Source: a virus
DNA: 31,306 bases
Direction: 5' to 3' (one strand)
IMG/VR virus record: IMGVR_UViG_3300049216_000612
Location: 1-31,306 of that record
Shown: positions 14,179-22,732 of the stretch, piece after piece
Position numbering within the stretch: the first letter of the stretch is position 1
How the letters are laid out: every line of letters starts with the position of its first letter
The notes under the pieces: model-generated
Database searches by the model: none
The model's input: only the letters and a program-made list of their open reading frames with translations
Told to the model about the DNA's origin: nothing
Translations under genes and position numbers: made by a program

Positions 14179-14797
14179 AAATTATTTATTCAAAACGAAG
14201 GGCATAATAGGCAGTACAACAGTCTACTTCAAAAAACTTCATTATCTTGGTAATAAGACATATTATCACGAATTTCTGGTTTGGACCAAGGATGACGGAT
14301 CGCAAGTCATCATTCGTGGTGGTCCTTTGGGTTCAGGCGGTGGAAGTGGCGGAGGTAGCGGTAGTTTGGGATTTGGTGAGCCGGGCACCGGTGATAATGT
14401 TCCCTTCGCCAAGATCGCGGTTATAAGTCGGTCATTTCCGAGCTACTTTCGGGATTTCGAGGGATCGGCCGTTGATCCTCAAGATGTGGTAATGACGGGT
14501 TCCGACGGGATGTTGCAGCCGCGTGTTTGGCGTATGCTGCTAGCGGCCAAGCAAATCAACGAGCTGAATATCCCGTACGCGGCCGGCGGTCCGAATAGCA
14601 ATAGCGTCGTCACAACCTTGCTTCAAGCCGCGGGATTGCCGCAGCCGAAGGGTAATGGTTTGGATGGGCCTTATCCGGCGCCTGGTGCCGATATGTCGCT
14701 GTTGTACGGGAAATATTCGGCGGGACAGGGCTATGAGGAATTATTTGGAAATGTCGCCGAGCGTGGAGAAAAAGGACATCGGCCACACGGCGCATAA
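14159..14797 (+). CDS. Protein with YYHEFLVW / RGGP / PNSNSVV motifs
   Basis: A 212-residue protein. Motifs in order: YYHEFLVW (His37), VIIRGGP (51-56), a GSGGGSGGGSGSLG linker (58-71), then INELNIPYAAGGPNSNSVVT (133-152) and TLLQAAGL. The order of an early histidine followed by an N-S-N site resembles permuted papain/NlpC-like amidases in which the usual Cys is replaced; that comparison is from memory and tentative. The TTG start at 14159 has GGAAG six bases upstream and overlaps the lipoprotein gene, so the two are coupled. The C-terminus overlaps the next frame by 65 bases. It could be an effector, a peptidoglycan enzyme or part of a replaced tape-measure region. Confidence 0.6.
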   Translation: MKSRASKNYLFKTKGIIGSTTVYFKKLHYLGNKTYYHEFLVWTKDDGSQVIIRGGPLGSGGGSGGGSGSLGFGEPGTGDNVPFAKIAVISRSFPSYFRDFEGSAVDPQDVVMTGSDGMLQPRVWRMLLAAKQINELNIPYAAGGPNSNSVVTTLLQAAGLPQPKGNGLDGPYPAPGADMSLLYGKYSAGQGYEELFGNVAERGEKGHRPHGA

Positions 14798-15788
14798 CGT
14801 AGCCGGCGATATTGCACGCGCCGTGGACGAACCGGCCACTCAACCGGTTGATGGATCGGGAAGAACCAAAGGCCCTCCCAGACCGGCGCGGACGGGGTAC
14901 GCGAAAGGGGGCGCTGGGCTGACGCATCAGACGGTCCTGGCGATTGGGCACGGCGCGTATTTGTCGGTTGCGCCGATGGCAAAACTGCGACTGGTTAGCC
15001 GGCGATTCGGCGAGAACCTCCGATCCGGACGGGCTGAGCCTGGTGCGGCGCCGGCGGCCCTGCAAGTGCCCGCGTTGCCGCCTTACGCCTTGGCTGCCAT
15101 GCGGGGCGGTGCGGCGCTTTTGGGGCCGCGCCACGGCGCCGTGAACATGACCGGGCGGCATGCGCTTTTGCTTGCCAATAGGGGTCAATTTTTCAGGCCG
15201 CCGAACGTGAAGCCAGCCAATGATCAAAGGTTGAATGGTTTGTCGCCCGAATATGCGCGGCGATCGAGGCGTTCAAATATCAACCCGTGGGTGGCGCGGC
15301 TGTCGAAACCTTCGCAAGCCGGCAGTGACCAAAATTTCGCTCCCGGTAGAGCATCGGCGCTCGGCGGGTCAGGTCTCGATGTTGCGGTCAAAAATGCGAT
15401 TGCATTTCAGTCCACTCGCTTCGACGCGGGCCATTTGATGGGCCGGACCATGCCAAGCGTGGCGCCTCGCCCGCATGGTGCTGGGGCGGCGGGTTATAAC
15501 ATGATGGGTGCCGGATTGGATGTATCGGCGCCTAACGCGCCGTTGGACCGCCAGGGGATGGCAGCCGCAACGGATTTTTGGGCCCGAAAAAACCAGGCCG
15601 GCAAGGCGCTGGACGCACGCCCGGTGCAGACCGCGCACGCCATGGAGACGCCGCGCACGGATGGCGCCGCCATGAAGCAAGCCATCGAGGAGCATTTTGC
15701 CTTGGCTGCGCGCCTGCCGCCCGCCGGAATAACGGGGTTCGATCCGCGGCTGAGCCCGGCCTGGGCAGGTATGCAATTGCCGGGGTGA
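14733..15788 (+). CDS. Possible tape-measure remnant or small tail protein
   Basis: A frame of up to 351 residues that begins within the previous gene (ATG 14733, or 14751). It is rich in Gly, Pro, Arg and Ala, with few long helices, unlike a full tape measure. Its C-terminus (MKQAIEEHFALAARLPPAGI, then GFDPRLSPAWAGM) resembles the last segment of some alphaproteobacterial tape-measure/minor tail proteins, recalled without a search. Since no other tape-measure gene exists between chaperone and baseplate, this may be the surviving C-terminal end of one whose front was replaced. Alternatively it is an unrelated gene, or a non-functional frame. The start and function are uncertain. Confidence 0.45.
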   Translation: MRNYLEMSPSVEKKDIGHTAHNVAGDIARAVDEPATQPVDGSGRTKGPPRPARTGYAKGGAGLTHQTVLAIGHGAYLSVAPMAKLRLVSRRFGENLRSGRAEPGAAPAALQVPALPPYALAAMRGGAALLGPRHGAVNMTGRHALLLANRGQFFRPPNVKPANDQRLNGLSPEYARRSRRSNINPWVARLSKPSQAGSDQNFAPGRASALGGSGLDVAVKNAIAFQSTRFDAGHLMGRTMPSVAPRPHGAGAAGYNMMGAGLDVSAPNAPLDRQGMAAATDFWARKNQAGKALDARPVQTAHAMETPRTDGAAMKQAIEEHFALAARLPPAGITGFDPRLSPAWAGMQLPG

Positions 15789-15931
15789 TGAGTTTAGGAG
15801 AACGACGTTGTTGCCGGCTACACTGTGACGATAGGAAAATTGTTTCAGTTGCGCTGATCAGAACAATGTCGACAATGCCGGCCGGGAGCTGGATGCCGCT
15901 ACCTGTCTTTATCGGGGTGTTTTGGAAGTAA
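15788..15931 (+). CDS. Small open frame, unknown
   Basis: A 47-codon frame whose ATG overlaps the previous stop in TGATG, the junction used elsewhere in this operon. The protein (MSLGERRCCRLHC, then VALIRTMSTMPAG, MPLPVFIGVFWK) has no known motif. It is followed within a few bases by R5. It could be a real small gene or decay of the tape-measure region. Confidence 0.3.
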   Translation: MSLGERRCCRLHCDDRKIVSVALIRTMSTMPAGSWMPLPVFIGVFWK

Positions 15932-16067
15932 AAGTAAGAGGTTCTTTTTTGAAAAAAAGAACCAAAAAACTTTTGCTCTTTAGGCCCCTGGCGGTTTCAA
16001 CAGCACGGTCCGGGACCAAAAGTTTTTTGCTTCTTTTTTTCAAAAAAGAAGCGCTTGCTTTCTTTCT
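15932..16067. repeat. Palindromic intergenic element R5
   Basis: Sits between the atypical region and the baseplate cassette. The left hairpin (15940-15963) is GGTTC...GAACC, the right (16029-16052) GCTTC...GAAGC. The inner arms are complete, AAAAAACTTTTG and CAAAAGTTTTTT. The centre shares GGCGGTTTCAAC and CACGGTC with R1. Confidence 0.9.
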
Positions 16068-16078
16068 CTAGGAGTTTC

Positions 16079-16777
16079 ATGAGCAATATCGTCCTCACGC
16101 TCGGCGGCGTGACGTTCCAGGATTTCGAAGTCCCGGAAAAAATCACGCTGGGCAACACGCAGCGCGTTGCGATGCATGAGCTGATCGGCGGCGGCCAGGT
16201 CGTGGACGCGCTGGGCGATGCGATGGGAAAGATTGCGCTGGCAGGTGTTTTCTCCGGCGCGGACGCCGCGGCGCGGGCGCAGAGCCTGGAGGGCGCAACC
16301 GCGCTGGGGGCGCAACTGCCGATGCTGTGGGATTGTTTTTTCTATACCGTCATCATCGAGACGTTCGAGGCGGAATACGAAAAACCTTGGTGGATCCCAT
16401 TTTCGCTGGTCTGCCAGATCGTCTTCGATCCGGTGGCGGCGGTGGCGGATTCGGTATCCTCGTTAACTAATCTTGTCGCAGGCGATGTCGCATCGGCGGT
16501 GGCTCTGGCGCCGCAGGCGGGCCTTGCGTTGGGGTTGTCCGGCGTGCCCGGCGCCGCGGCACTTGCCGCCGCGCAAGGCGTCGTCGCGGCGGGCATCACC
16601 GCGTCGGACGCGGCGCTGACCGCCGGCGGGGCGTTTTTTGATGGCGCGGTAGATGCGGTATCAGGCGCAGCGGGATTGACGCAGCTCGTCGGTGTTTCAG
16701 GCCAGCTCGCGGCGGTCACCGGGCTGAGCTCCTATATCAACCGCGCGGCGACGAACACGGCGAACGAGCTCCTATGA
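16079..16777 (+). CDS. Baseplate/tail protein, Mu gp43-like N-terminus
   Basis: A 232-residue protein. The first about 115 residues have the layout of phage DNA-circulation/Mu gp43-type tail proteins (VTFQDFEVPEKITLGNTQRV, GGQVVDALGDAMGKIALAG, then a beta-rich YTVIIETFEAEYEKPWWIPF). The rest (about 130-230) is alanine-rich and helical (VAAGITASDAALTAGGAFF), perhaps packing inside the baseplate hub. AGGAG lies at 16070-16074, five bases before the ATG. The stop overlaps the next start (ATGA). It opens the baseplate operon, just where the tape measure should be followed by hub genes. Confidence 0.75.
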   Translation: MSNIVLTLGGVTFQDFEVPEKITLGNTQRVAMHELIGGGQVVDALGDAMGKIALAGVFSGADAAARAQSLEGATALGAQLPMLWDCFFYTVIIETFEAEYEKPWWIPFSLVCQIVFDPVAAVADSVSSLTNLVAGDVASAVALAPQAGLALGLSGVPGAAALAAAQGVVAAGITASDAALTAGGAFFDGAVDAVSGAAGLTQLVGVSGQLAAVTGLSSYINRAATNTANELL

Positions 16778-16962
16778 CGGCGCAAAAAATCACCGTGGCG
16801 GGGGGCAACCTTTTCGTGTTGGCGGCCCGGTATCTCAACGACGCGACGCAATGGATTCGGATCGCGCAGGCGAATAACCTGTCTGACCCGCAACTGGTGG
16901 GGGTGACTACGCTGGTGATGCCGCCGGTTGATCCGACGGCGGGGGGCGGTATTGCCGGTTAG
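16774..16962 (+). CDS. Small LysM-type tail protein (gpX-like)
   Basis: A 62-residue protein with the LysM-like pattern GGNLFVLAARYLNDATQW, then IRIAQANNLSDPQLVGVTTL. P2 gpX and Mu equivalents are small LysM proteins that glue the tube and baseplate hub together. It overlaps the previous stop by ATGA and its C-terminus overlaps the next gene by 11 bases, so the three are translated together. Confidence 0.8.
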   Translation: MTAQKITVAGGNLFVLAARYLNDATQWIRIAQANNLSDPQLVGVTTLVMPPVDPTAGGGIAG

Positions 16963-17935
16963 CCAGCCGCAGATACGGGTTAACATCGATGGTGTCGCCG
17001 TCGCCGGGGCGATTGCCGCGGAGATCGAACAGGTGGCGCATTTTGCTGCCGATCGATTTGTCGTCACCTTCGCCATGCAGCCCTCGCTTAATGGCGGGAT
17101 CCTATTTTTTTCAGCGCTCGGGGCTGGGCGTCTGACGATCGAGTTCGCCGCGCAGCGATTCGGCTATCAAACTCTGCTAACCGGGCAAATCGACGATATC
17201 CGTATTGATCTGCTGCAGAATACCGCCGTTCTATTTGGGCGGGATATGTCGGCCTTGCTGATCGACAGTGAGATCGCGGAGACATTTGCAAATCAAACGT
17301 CCAGTCAGATTGCAGCATCCGTCGCCGCCCGGCACGGCTTATCCTCGAACGTCACGAGCACCTCGACGCAGGTGGGACAATATTACGAGCTGGATTACGC
17401 AAAGACCGGCCTCGGTCTAAACTCCTACGCCGGCTCTGAGTGGAATTTGCTGTCCTGGCTTGCCATGGTTGAAGGCTTCTCCGTGTCGGTGAACGGGACA
17501 ACGTTGAATTTCGGGCCACCGGTTTCGTCGATACCGGTGGTCCTGACGCCGCAAAATTTCACCGAATTGGCGCTGGATTTGGCGACCGGCATTCCGACGA
17601 CGGCGATTATAAAATCATGGAACGTACGCAACAAGGCTGTGGTGACACAAAGCGCCGGTACGGGCAACGGCGCCAATGCCACGCTCATCCGTCCCAATCT
17701 TACAAGCCGGCAGGCCGCTACGGCCGCTTCTCATCGGCTGGCCGAGCTCGCCATGCACAAGACCCTGCTGCTCGGGACAATGCCTGGCGAATTATCACTC
17801 GCGCCGGGCATGCAACTCAGCCTGAGCGGCACCAACGCCCCGCTCGATCAGACCTATATGATCGACATGATCCGCCGGGTCATCGACGCCAGACGCGGCT
17901 TCACCCAGACGATCCGGGCCCATGCGGTGGGTTGA
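16952..17935 (+). CDS. Baseplate hub protein (late control gpD-like)
   Basis: A 327-residue protein from TTG 16952, which has a G-rich (GGGGGG) site just upstream; an earlier TTG at 16928 would add eight residues. The N-terminus (PQIRVNIDGVAVAGAIAAEI) and middle (FGYQTLLTGQIDDIRIDLLQ, VLFGRDMSALLIDSEIAETF) fit the gpD hub family, which forms the central hub below the tube. A SRQAATAASHRLAELAMHKT helix and a C-terminal GMQLSLSGTNAPLDQTYMID domain also match. It overlaps gpX and precedes the spike, as in P2. R6 follows. Confidence 0.88.
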   Translation: MPVSQPQIRVNIDGVAVAGAIAAEIEQVAHFAADRFVVTFAMQPSLNGGILFFSALGAGRLTIEFAAQRFGYQTLLTGQIDDIRIDLLQNTAVLFGRDMSALLIDSEIAETFANQTSSQIAASVAARHGLSSNVTSTSTQVGQYYELDYAKTGLGLNSYAGSEWNLLSWLAMVEGFSVSVNGTTLNFGPPVSSIPVVLTPQNFTELALDLATGIPTTAIIKSWNVRNKAVVTQSAGTGNGANATLIRPNLTSRQAATAASHRLAELAMHKTLLLGTMPGELSLAPGMQLSLSGTNAPLDQTYMIDMIRRVIDARRGFTQTIRAHAVG

Positions 17936-17963
17936 TTTCGGCTGTTTGGCGGTTTCAACGCCT

Positions 17964-18100
17964 GAAAGCAAGAACTTCTTTTTTGAAAAAAAGAAGCAAA
18001 AAACTTTTGTTAGTTTGTCCCGAGGTAGTTTCACCGCCCGGATTCATTAGCAAAAGTTTTTTGGTTACTTTTTTTCAAAAAAGTAACTACTTACTTTCTT
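17964..18100. repeat. Palindromic intergenic element R6
   Basis: Between gpD and the spike gene. The left hairpin (17975-17996) is CTTC...GAAG. The right hairpin (18064-18087) is GTTAC...GTAAC, a paired change of the usual GCTTC...GAAGC. The outer right arm TACTTACTTTC mirrors GAAAGCAAGAA. Inner arms are AAAAAACTTTTG and CAAAAGTTTTTT. Confidence 0.9.
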
Positions 18101-18128
18101 CTTTTTTTAATCGATACGAGATCACCGC

Positions 18129-18674
18129 ATGGATCAATTCTGGAATGCCGTGAAGGCGCGCGCCGGGGGAATGGATGGGCTGGCCGGCGTTGCCAGGTTT
18201 GGCTTGGTCTCCAGTTTTGATCCTACGGCTTATGCAGCGCGGGTGATGATACAGCCTGAGAATGTTTTGAGCGGCTGGTTGCCGATTTTATCCGCATGGG
18301 TTGGCTCGGGCTGGGGCCTGGCGGCGCCGTTGACACCGGGCGACCAGGTGCTCGTGGTGGCGCAAGAAGGCAATTCGGAACACGGGGTGATTATCGGCGG
18401 CGTCTGGTCGGCGGTGGACAAGCCGATGGCAACGCCGGTCGGCGAGCTCTGGATGCAGCACCAGACGGGGAGTTTCGTGAAATTGTTGAATGACGGCACC
18501 ATCGCCTTGCAGGCGGGCACGGTGAATGTCACCGGCAATCTGGTGGTCAGCGGGGATATTTCCGACCGCGGCGGCGCGCATGGCACAATGGCGGCCCTGC
18601 GCAACGCCCATGACGAGCACACCCATGCCGATCCGCAGGGAGGCGAGACGGGCTTACCCTCGGTGACCGTCTGA
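18129..18674 (+). CDS. Baseplate spike protein (gpV-like)
   Basis: A 181-residue protein. Residues about 20-95 form an OB-fold (GLVSSFDPTAYAARVMIQPE, GDQVLVVAQEGNSEHGVIIG), then a repetitive beta-helix (FVKLLNDGTIALQAGTVNVT, GNLVVSGDISDRGG), then a histidine-rich tip HDEHTHADPQGG (His161, 164, 166). P2 gpV and phi92 spikes bind a metal ion through such histidines. It caps the central hub. It starts from an ATG without a strong ribosome binding site and its stop overlaps the next ATG (TGATG). Confidence 0.92.
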   Translation: MDQFWNAVKARAGGMDGLAGVARFGLVSSFDPTAYAARVMIQPENVLSGWLPILSAWVGSGWGLAAPLTPGDQVLVVAQEGNSEHGVIIGGVWSAVDKPMATPVGELWMQHQTGSFVKLLNDGTIALQAGTVNVTGNLVVSGDISDRGGAHGTMAALRNAHDEHTHADPQGGETGLPSVTV

Positions 18675-19036
18675 TGGCCGATCTGGCGCTGAATTTCGGC
18701 GGCGATCTGACGATTGGACCGACCGGGGATCTTGCGCTGGCGGATGGCACGGCGCTGACGCAGCAGCGCGTGCTGCGCCGGCTGCTGACCAATGCCGGTT
18801 GCTATATCTGGCAAATTTCGTACGGCGCCGGTCTTGCGCAATTTGTCGGGCAGCCTGGCGCGCCGGCCGCGATGGCGGCGGTGGTGCGCTCGCAAATCCT
18901 GCAGGAAGCGGCGGTCGCCGGCAGCCCGGCACCATCGGTGACCGCCGTCGCCGGTCAGGACGGCACGGTTGATCTAACAATACGTTACACCGACGCCGCG
19001 GCGCGGCAGACCAGCCTTCTGACATTTTCGGTTTGA
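18674..19036 (+). CDS. Baseplate wedge protein (gpW/gp25-like)
   Basis: A 120-residue protein with the gp25/W layout: GDLTIGPTGDLALADGTALT in the N-terminus, a LTQQRVLRRLLTNAGCYIWQ helix that carries the lysozyme-like wedge fold, then a beta end (TVDLTIRYTDAAARQTSLLT). It is coupled to the spike gene by TGATG and lies directly before gpJ, as in P2. It joins the hub to the outer wedge. Confidence 0.85.
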   Translation: MADLALNFGGDLTIGPTGDLALADGTALTQQRVLRRLLTNAGCYIWQISYGAGLAQFVGQPGAPAAMAAVVRSQILQEAAVAGSPAPSVTAVAGQDGTVDLTIRYTDAAARQTSLLTFSV

Positions 19037-19040
19037 ACTC

Positions 19041-20165
19041 ATGCAATTATCGCTACAGAATTTCACCACGCTGGTACAGAACATGGCCGCCGCCGTGCAG
19101 GGTGCTGCGTCCGGCCTGCTGGATCTCACCGTCGGTTCCGTCCTGCGGGCGATTCTGGAGGCCAATGCGTCTCTGGCCCTGTGGCTGCAATGGCTGATCG
19201 TGCAGGTGCTGGCGACCACGCGGCTGGCGACCAGTCGCGGGGCGGATTGCGATAGTTTTGGCGCGGATTTTGGATTTTATCGTCTGGCGGCGGTGGCGGC
19301 GACCGGCCAGGTCACGTTTTCGCGGTTTTCACCCAACGCCGCCGCCTTCATTCCCGTCGGCGCCAATGTCGCGACGGCCGATAACAGCCAGACATTCACG
19401 GTAACTGCCGATCCGACCAACGCCGCCTACGCCCCCTCGCCCACCGGCTATCATCTGGCGGCGGGCGTGGCCAGCGTCACGCTGCCGGCAGCGGCGAATG
19501 CCGCGGGCAGCGCCGGCAATGTGCAACCAGGCAGCATCGCCGTTCTGTCCTCCGCGATCGCGGGGGTGGACATTGTCACCAACAGCCTGGCCTTCGCCGG
19601 CGGGCTGGACGCGGAATCCGACGCCGCATTTCGCGCGCGATTCGGCAATTATCTGGCCAGCCTGTCAAAGGCGACGCAAGCCGCGATCGGCGCCGCGATC
19701 ACAGGGCTGCAGCAAGGGCTGACCTACGTCATCAGCGAAAATGTCGACCAGACCGGCGCCGCCCAACCAGGGCATTTCGTGGTGACGGTGGATAATGGCT
19801 CCGGCGCGCCGCCCGCCTGGCTGCTGGCGAATGTTCAGCTTGCGGTGGACGCGGTGCGGCCGGTCGGGAGCAGTTTCGCGGTGCAGGGGCCGGTCGTCAC
19901 GGCCGCGAATATTTCCATGTCCATCTCCACGCCGGCCGGCGCCTCGCATCAGGACGCGGTCGCCGCGGTCGCCGGCGCGATCGAGGTCTATATTGCCGGA
20001 TTGGCGGTCGGCACCACGCTGAACTACACAAGGCTGGCGCAACTGGCCTATGCCGCATCCGCTTCGGTCATCAATGTTTCGGACATTCTGTTGAATGGCG
20101 GCACCGCCGATCTGGCGCCGCCGCTATTCGGCGCGGTGCGCGGCGGCACCGTGGCGGTGTCATGA
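19041..20165 (+). CDS. Baseplate wedge protein (gpJ-like)
   Basis: A 374-residue protein of the gpJ family. The N-terminal SVLRAILEANASLALWLQWL and TTRLATSRGADCDSFGADFG, the central beta segment and LDAESDAAFRARFGNYLASL, and the C-terminal PVGSSFAVQGPVVTAANISM match the family pattern. The wedge assembles around the hub in the baseplate. Its stop overlaps the next ATG (ATGA). Confidence 0.92.
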   Translation: MQLSLQNFTTLVQNMAAAVQGAASGLLDLTVGSVLRAILEANASLALWLQWLIVQVLATTRLATSRGADCDSFGADFGFYRLAAVAATGQVTFSRFSPNAAAFIPVGANVATADNSQTFTVTADPTNAAYAPSPTGYHLAAGVASVTLPAAANAAGSAGNVQPGSIAVLSSAIAGVDIVTNSLAFAGGLDAESDAAFRARFGNYLASLSKATQAAIGAAITGLQQGLTYVISENVDQTGAAQPGHFVVTVDNGSGAPPAWLLANVQLAVDAVRPVGSSFAVQGPVVTAANISMSISTPAGASHQDAVAAVAGAIEVYIAGLAVGTTLNYTRLAQLAYAASASVINVSDILLNGGTADLAPPLFGAVRGGTVAVS

Positions 20166-20821
20166 CCGGCGATGCGGCGGACATTCTGGGCCGGCTGAGA
20201 TCGGTCCTGCCGGAAGGTTGGTTCGGCGACGCGACGCCCGTTCTGGACGCGGTGCTGACCGGCCTGGCGGCGGCGTGGAGCGGGCTATACGCGCTGCTGC
20301 AAGGCGTGGCGGCGCAGACGCGGCTGGCGACCTGTTCCGGCATTTTTCTGGACATGGCCGCAGCCGATTATTTCGGCGGTGCGTTGCCGCGCCGCGGCGG
20401 CGAGAGCGATGCCGCCTTCAGCCTGCGCCTGCGCGCCAACCTGCTGGCGCCGCGCGCCACCAGGGCCGGCCTGGCCTATGCCCTGACCAGCCTGACCGGG
20501 CGGGCGCCAGCGATTTTCGAGCCGCTGAACGCGACCGATACCGGCGGGTATAATTGCGGCACGCTCGGCTATGGTGCTTCCGGCGGCTATGGCTGCGCGT
20601 CGCTGCCGTTCCAGTTTTTCGTCACCGCCTACCGGCCGGATGCGACGCCGGTGAGCAATGCCGGCGGCTATGGCACGGGTCCTGGCGGCTACGGCACGGC
20701 GCCGATGGTCTATGCCGATCTTTCCGACATTCCGGGCGCGGTGACAGACGCCGATATCTACGCCGCCGCCGCCGCGGCGCTGCCGGCCGCCAGCACCGCC
20801 TGGATGACACTCTCGAACTGA
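20162..20821 (+). CDS. Tail protein I-like wedge protein
   Basis: A 219-residue protein that follows gpJ, as gpI does. It has an N-terminal helix-rich part (ILGRLRSVLPEGWFGDATPV, AAAWSGLYALLQGVAAQTRL), then GGESDAAFSLRLRANLLAPR and RAGLAYALTSLTGRAPAIFE, a signature of DUF2313/gpI-type wedge proteins. A Gly/Tyr-rich middle (GYNCGTLGYGASGGYGCASL) is unusual and may be a surface patch. It links the baseplate to the fibres. Confidence 0.75.
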   Translation: MTGDAADILGRLRSVLPEGWFGDATPVLDAVLTGLAAAWSGLYALLQGVAAQTRLATCSGIFLDMAAADYFGGALPRRGGESDAAFSLRLRANLLAPRATRAGLAYALTSLTGRAPAIFEPLNATDTGGYNCGTLGYGASGGYGCASLPFQFFVTAYRPDATPVSNAGGYGTGPGGYGTAPMVYADLSDIPGAVTDADIYAAAAAALPAASTAWMTLSN

Positions 20822-20830
20822 GGACCACGC

Positions 20831-22084
20831 ATGGACCGCAACATCGTCTATCCCGGCAGCATTCCGCTGGACACGGATATTCTGAACCTCAACCGCAATG
20901 CCATGACCGGCATCGGCGCCCTCACCGCCGCGGCGCTGGGCAGTGGTGTCATCGTCGACGGCCTGGCCTGCTCCGCCACCGCGCCGGCATCGCTCACGGT
21001 GAATGTCGCGCCCGGCAGCATCACGCAGCTCGCAGCACTGGATTCGAACGCCTATGGGTCGCTGGCTGCCGACACGACGGACCAATTGGTGAAAACCGGG
21101 ATCAATCTGCAGCCGACCAGCTTCACGCTGACGCCGCCGACCGTATCCGGTGATTCGATAAATTACCTTATCGAAGCGGCATTTTCCGAAACCGATACCG
21201 ATGCGGTGGTGCTGCCCTATGTGAATGCCGCGAATCCGTCGCAGCCCTATTCCGGCCCTGGCAATTCCGGTACGGCGCAGAATACGCAGCGCATCGCGCG
21301 CGTGCAGTTGCAACTAAAGCCGGGGGTGGCCGCTGCCGCGGGCTCGCAGGCGACGCCGGCGGTCGATACGGGTTGGGTCGGTCTGTATGTGATCACGGTG
21401 AATTACGGGCAGAGCGCGGTTCATAACGCGGCGATCTCGGTCATGCCCGGGGCACCCTTTATCAGCTATAAGCTGCCGGCGTTGCGGCCGGGGTTTTCCA
21501 CCGTGCAGGTCTTCAACAATGCGGGCAACTTCACCGTCCCGAATGGCGTCACCGCGGTGCGCGTCACCGTCATCGGCGGCGGTGGGGCCGCCGGCTATCA
21601 TGCCACCATGCCCGGCGGCGGCGGCGGCGCCGGCGGGTCGGCCATCGGCATCGTCACCGGGCTGACGCCGGGGATGGTCATTCCGGTGACGGTTGGCGCC
21701 GGCGGGCCGGGGTCCGCCACGCCCACGGTCGGTGCGGCCGGCGGCACGTCCAGCTTCGGCACGTTCCTCTCCGCCACGGGGGGCGCTGGCGGCGGCGGCG
21801 GCACGGCGGCGGCCTTCGCCATGGCGGGCGGCGCCGGCGGCATCGGGGTTGGCGGGCAGTATAATTTCGGCGGCTCGATGGGCAGCGATTCCATCGTGGT
21901 GGCGTGCCGCGGCGGCGATGGCGGCGGGCCGGGCCAGGGCAAGGGCGCCAGCGGTCCGGTGGGCGGGTTTTCCGCCACCGGCTATGGCGCGGGCGGCGGC
22001 GGCGGCGGGTGCACCACCAGCGGCAGCCCGGTCGGGTCGCCGGGCGGGGTCGGGGCGGTTGGGATTGTTGTTGTGGAATACTAA
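20831..22084 (+). CDS. Tail adhesin with glycine-rich domain
   Basis: A 417-residue protein. Residues 1-235 are a baseplate-attachment-type region (RNIVYPGSIPLDTDILNLNR, QLVKTGINLQPTSFTLTPPT). Residues about 236-415 are a glycine-rich domain (VTVIGGGGAAGYHATMPGGG and GYGAGGGGGGCTTSG), which in T-even gp38 and relatives folds as stacked polyglycine-II helices and carries receptor loops. It begins with GAGGA before ATG 20831. It is the first of several adhesion genes and is followed by R7. The glycine-rich fold is a family-based inference. Confidence 0.82.
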   Translation: MDRNIVYPGSIPLDTDILNLNRNAMTGIGALTAAALGSGVIVDGLACSATAPASLTVNVAPGSITQLAALDSNAYGSLAADTTDQLVKTGINLQPTSFTLTPPTVSGDSINYLIEAAFSETDTDAVVLPYVNAANPSQPYSGPGNSGTAQNTQRIARVQLQLKPGVAAAAGSQATPAVDTGWVGLYVITVNYGQSAVHNAAISVMPGAPFISYKLPALRPGFSTVQVFNNAGNFTVPNGVTAVRVTVIGGGGAAGYHATMPGGGGGAGGSAIGIVTGLTPGMVIPVTVGAGGPGSATPTVGAAGGTSSFGTFLSATGGAGGGGGTAAAFAMAGGAGGIGVGGQYNFGGSMGSDSIVVACRGGDGGGPGQGKGASGPVGGFSATGYGAGGGGGGCTTSGSPVGSPGGVGAVGIVVVEY

Positions 22085-22225
22085 AGAAGAAAGTAAGCGC
22101 TTCTTTTTTGAAAAAAGAAGCAAAAAACTTCTGTTTGCTGGGGGTCGAGGCACCTCCGTCGTCACAACTCGCCATTAGCAAAAGTTTTTTGCTTCTTTTT
22201 TTCAAAAAAGAAGCGCTTACTTTTC
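22085..22225. repeat. Palindromic intergenic element R7
   Basis: The most perfect copy: the 41-base left arm (22090-22130) and 42-base right arm (22182-22223) are complementary apart from one extra A, flanking a 51-base centre. Outer AAAGTAAGCGCTTC pairs with GAAGCGCTTACTTT. It separates the glycine-rich adhesin from the adaptor. Confidence 0.92.
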
Positions 22226-22240
22226 TGAAAGGTCTCCCAG

Positions 22241-22723
22241 ATGACCACGCCGGCAAACCACACATGGCGGCCCTCCAACGCGCGCTACGTGCAGATCGAC
22301 GGCTTCGTGCCGACCCCGCGCGGCCCCAGCGTGCCACCCGCCACGCCGTTGACGTGGCCGGCCAAGGATCCGGGCGACACGCTGGATTATGTCTTCGACA
22401 TCTCGCCGGCATTGACCGCCAATCCGGGCGACACGATCGCGGCGCTCGATGTCGCCATTAGCCCCGCCAACCCGGGGGACCTCACCCTCGCCTCGGCCAC
22501 CGCGGATGGCGCCTGGGCGGTGCTTTGGCTAACACTGGGTCAGCCGCAGACCACCTACACGGTCACCGTCACCATCACCACCACCGGCGGGCGCACGCTG
22601 GCGCGCAGCATCGCGCTGCCGGTGGTGGCGCTCGCCTCCGTCCCGGCGCCGCTATCGGCGCTGACCACGCCTTCCGGCCAGGCGCTGACCGACCCGACCG
22701 GCACGCCGCTCACCACCATATAA
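22241..22723 (+). CDS. Fibre-tail adaptor-like protein
   Basis: A 160-residue beta-rich protein. WRPSNARYVQIDGFVPTPRG, then TPLTWPAKDPGDTLDYVFDI and an Ig-like pattern (TTYTVTVTITTTGGRTLARS) resemble the short adaptor proteins that connect fibres to baseplates in many Acetobacteraceae prophages; this is remembered, not searched. A good AAAGG lies upstream. It ends nine bases before the tailspike start, supporting a shared role. Confidence 0.65.
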   Translation: MTTPANHTWRPSNARYVQIDGFVPTPRGPSVPPATPLTWPAKDPGDTLDYVFDISPALTANPGDTIAALDVAISPANPGDLTLASATADGAWAVLWLTLGQPQTTYTVTVTITTTGGRTLARSIALPVVALASVPAPLSALTTPSGQALTDPTGTPLTTI

Positions 22724-22732
22724 GGGTCATCC

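Noticed and set aside
21570-22060. GGC-rich simple repeat
   Set aside because: Low complexity is explained by the glycine-rich domain of the adhesin, which keeps an open reading frame.
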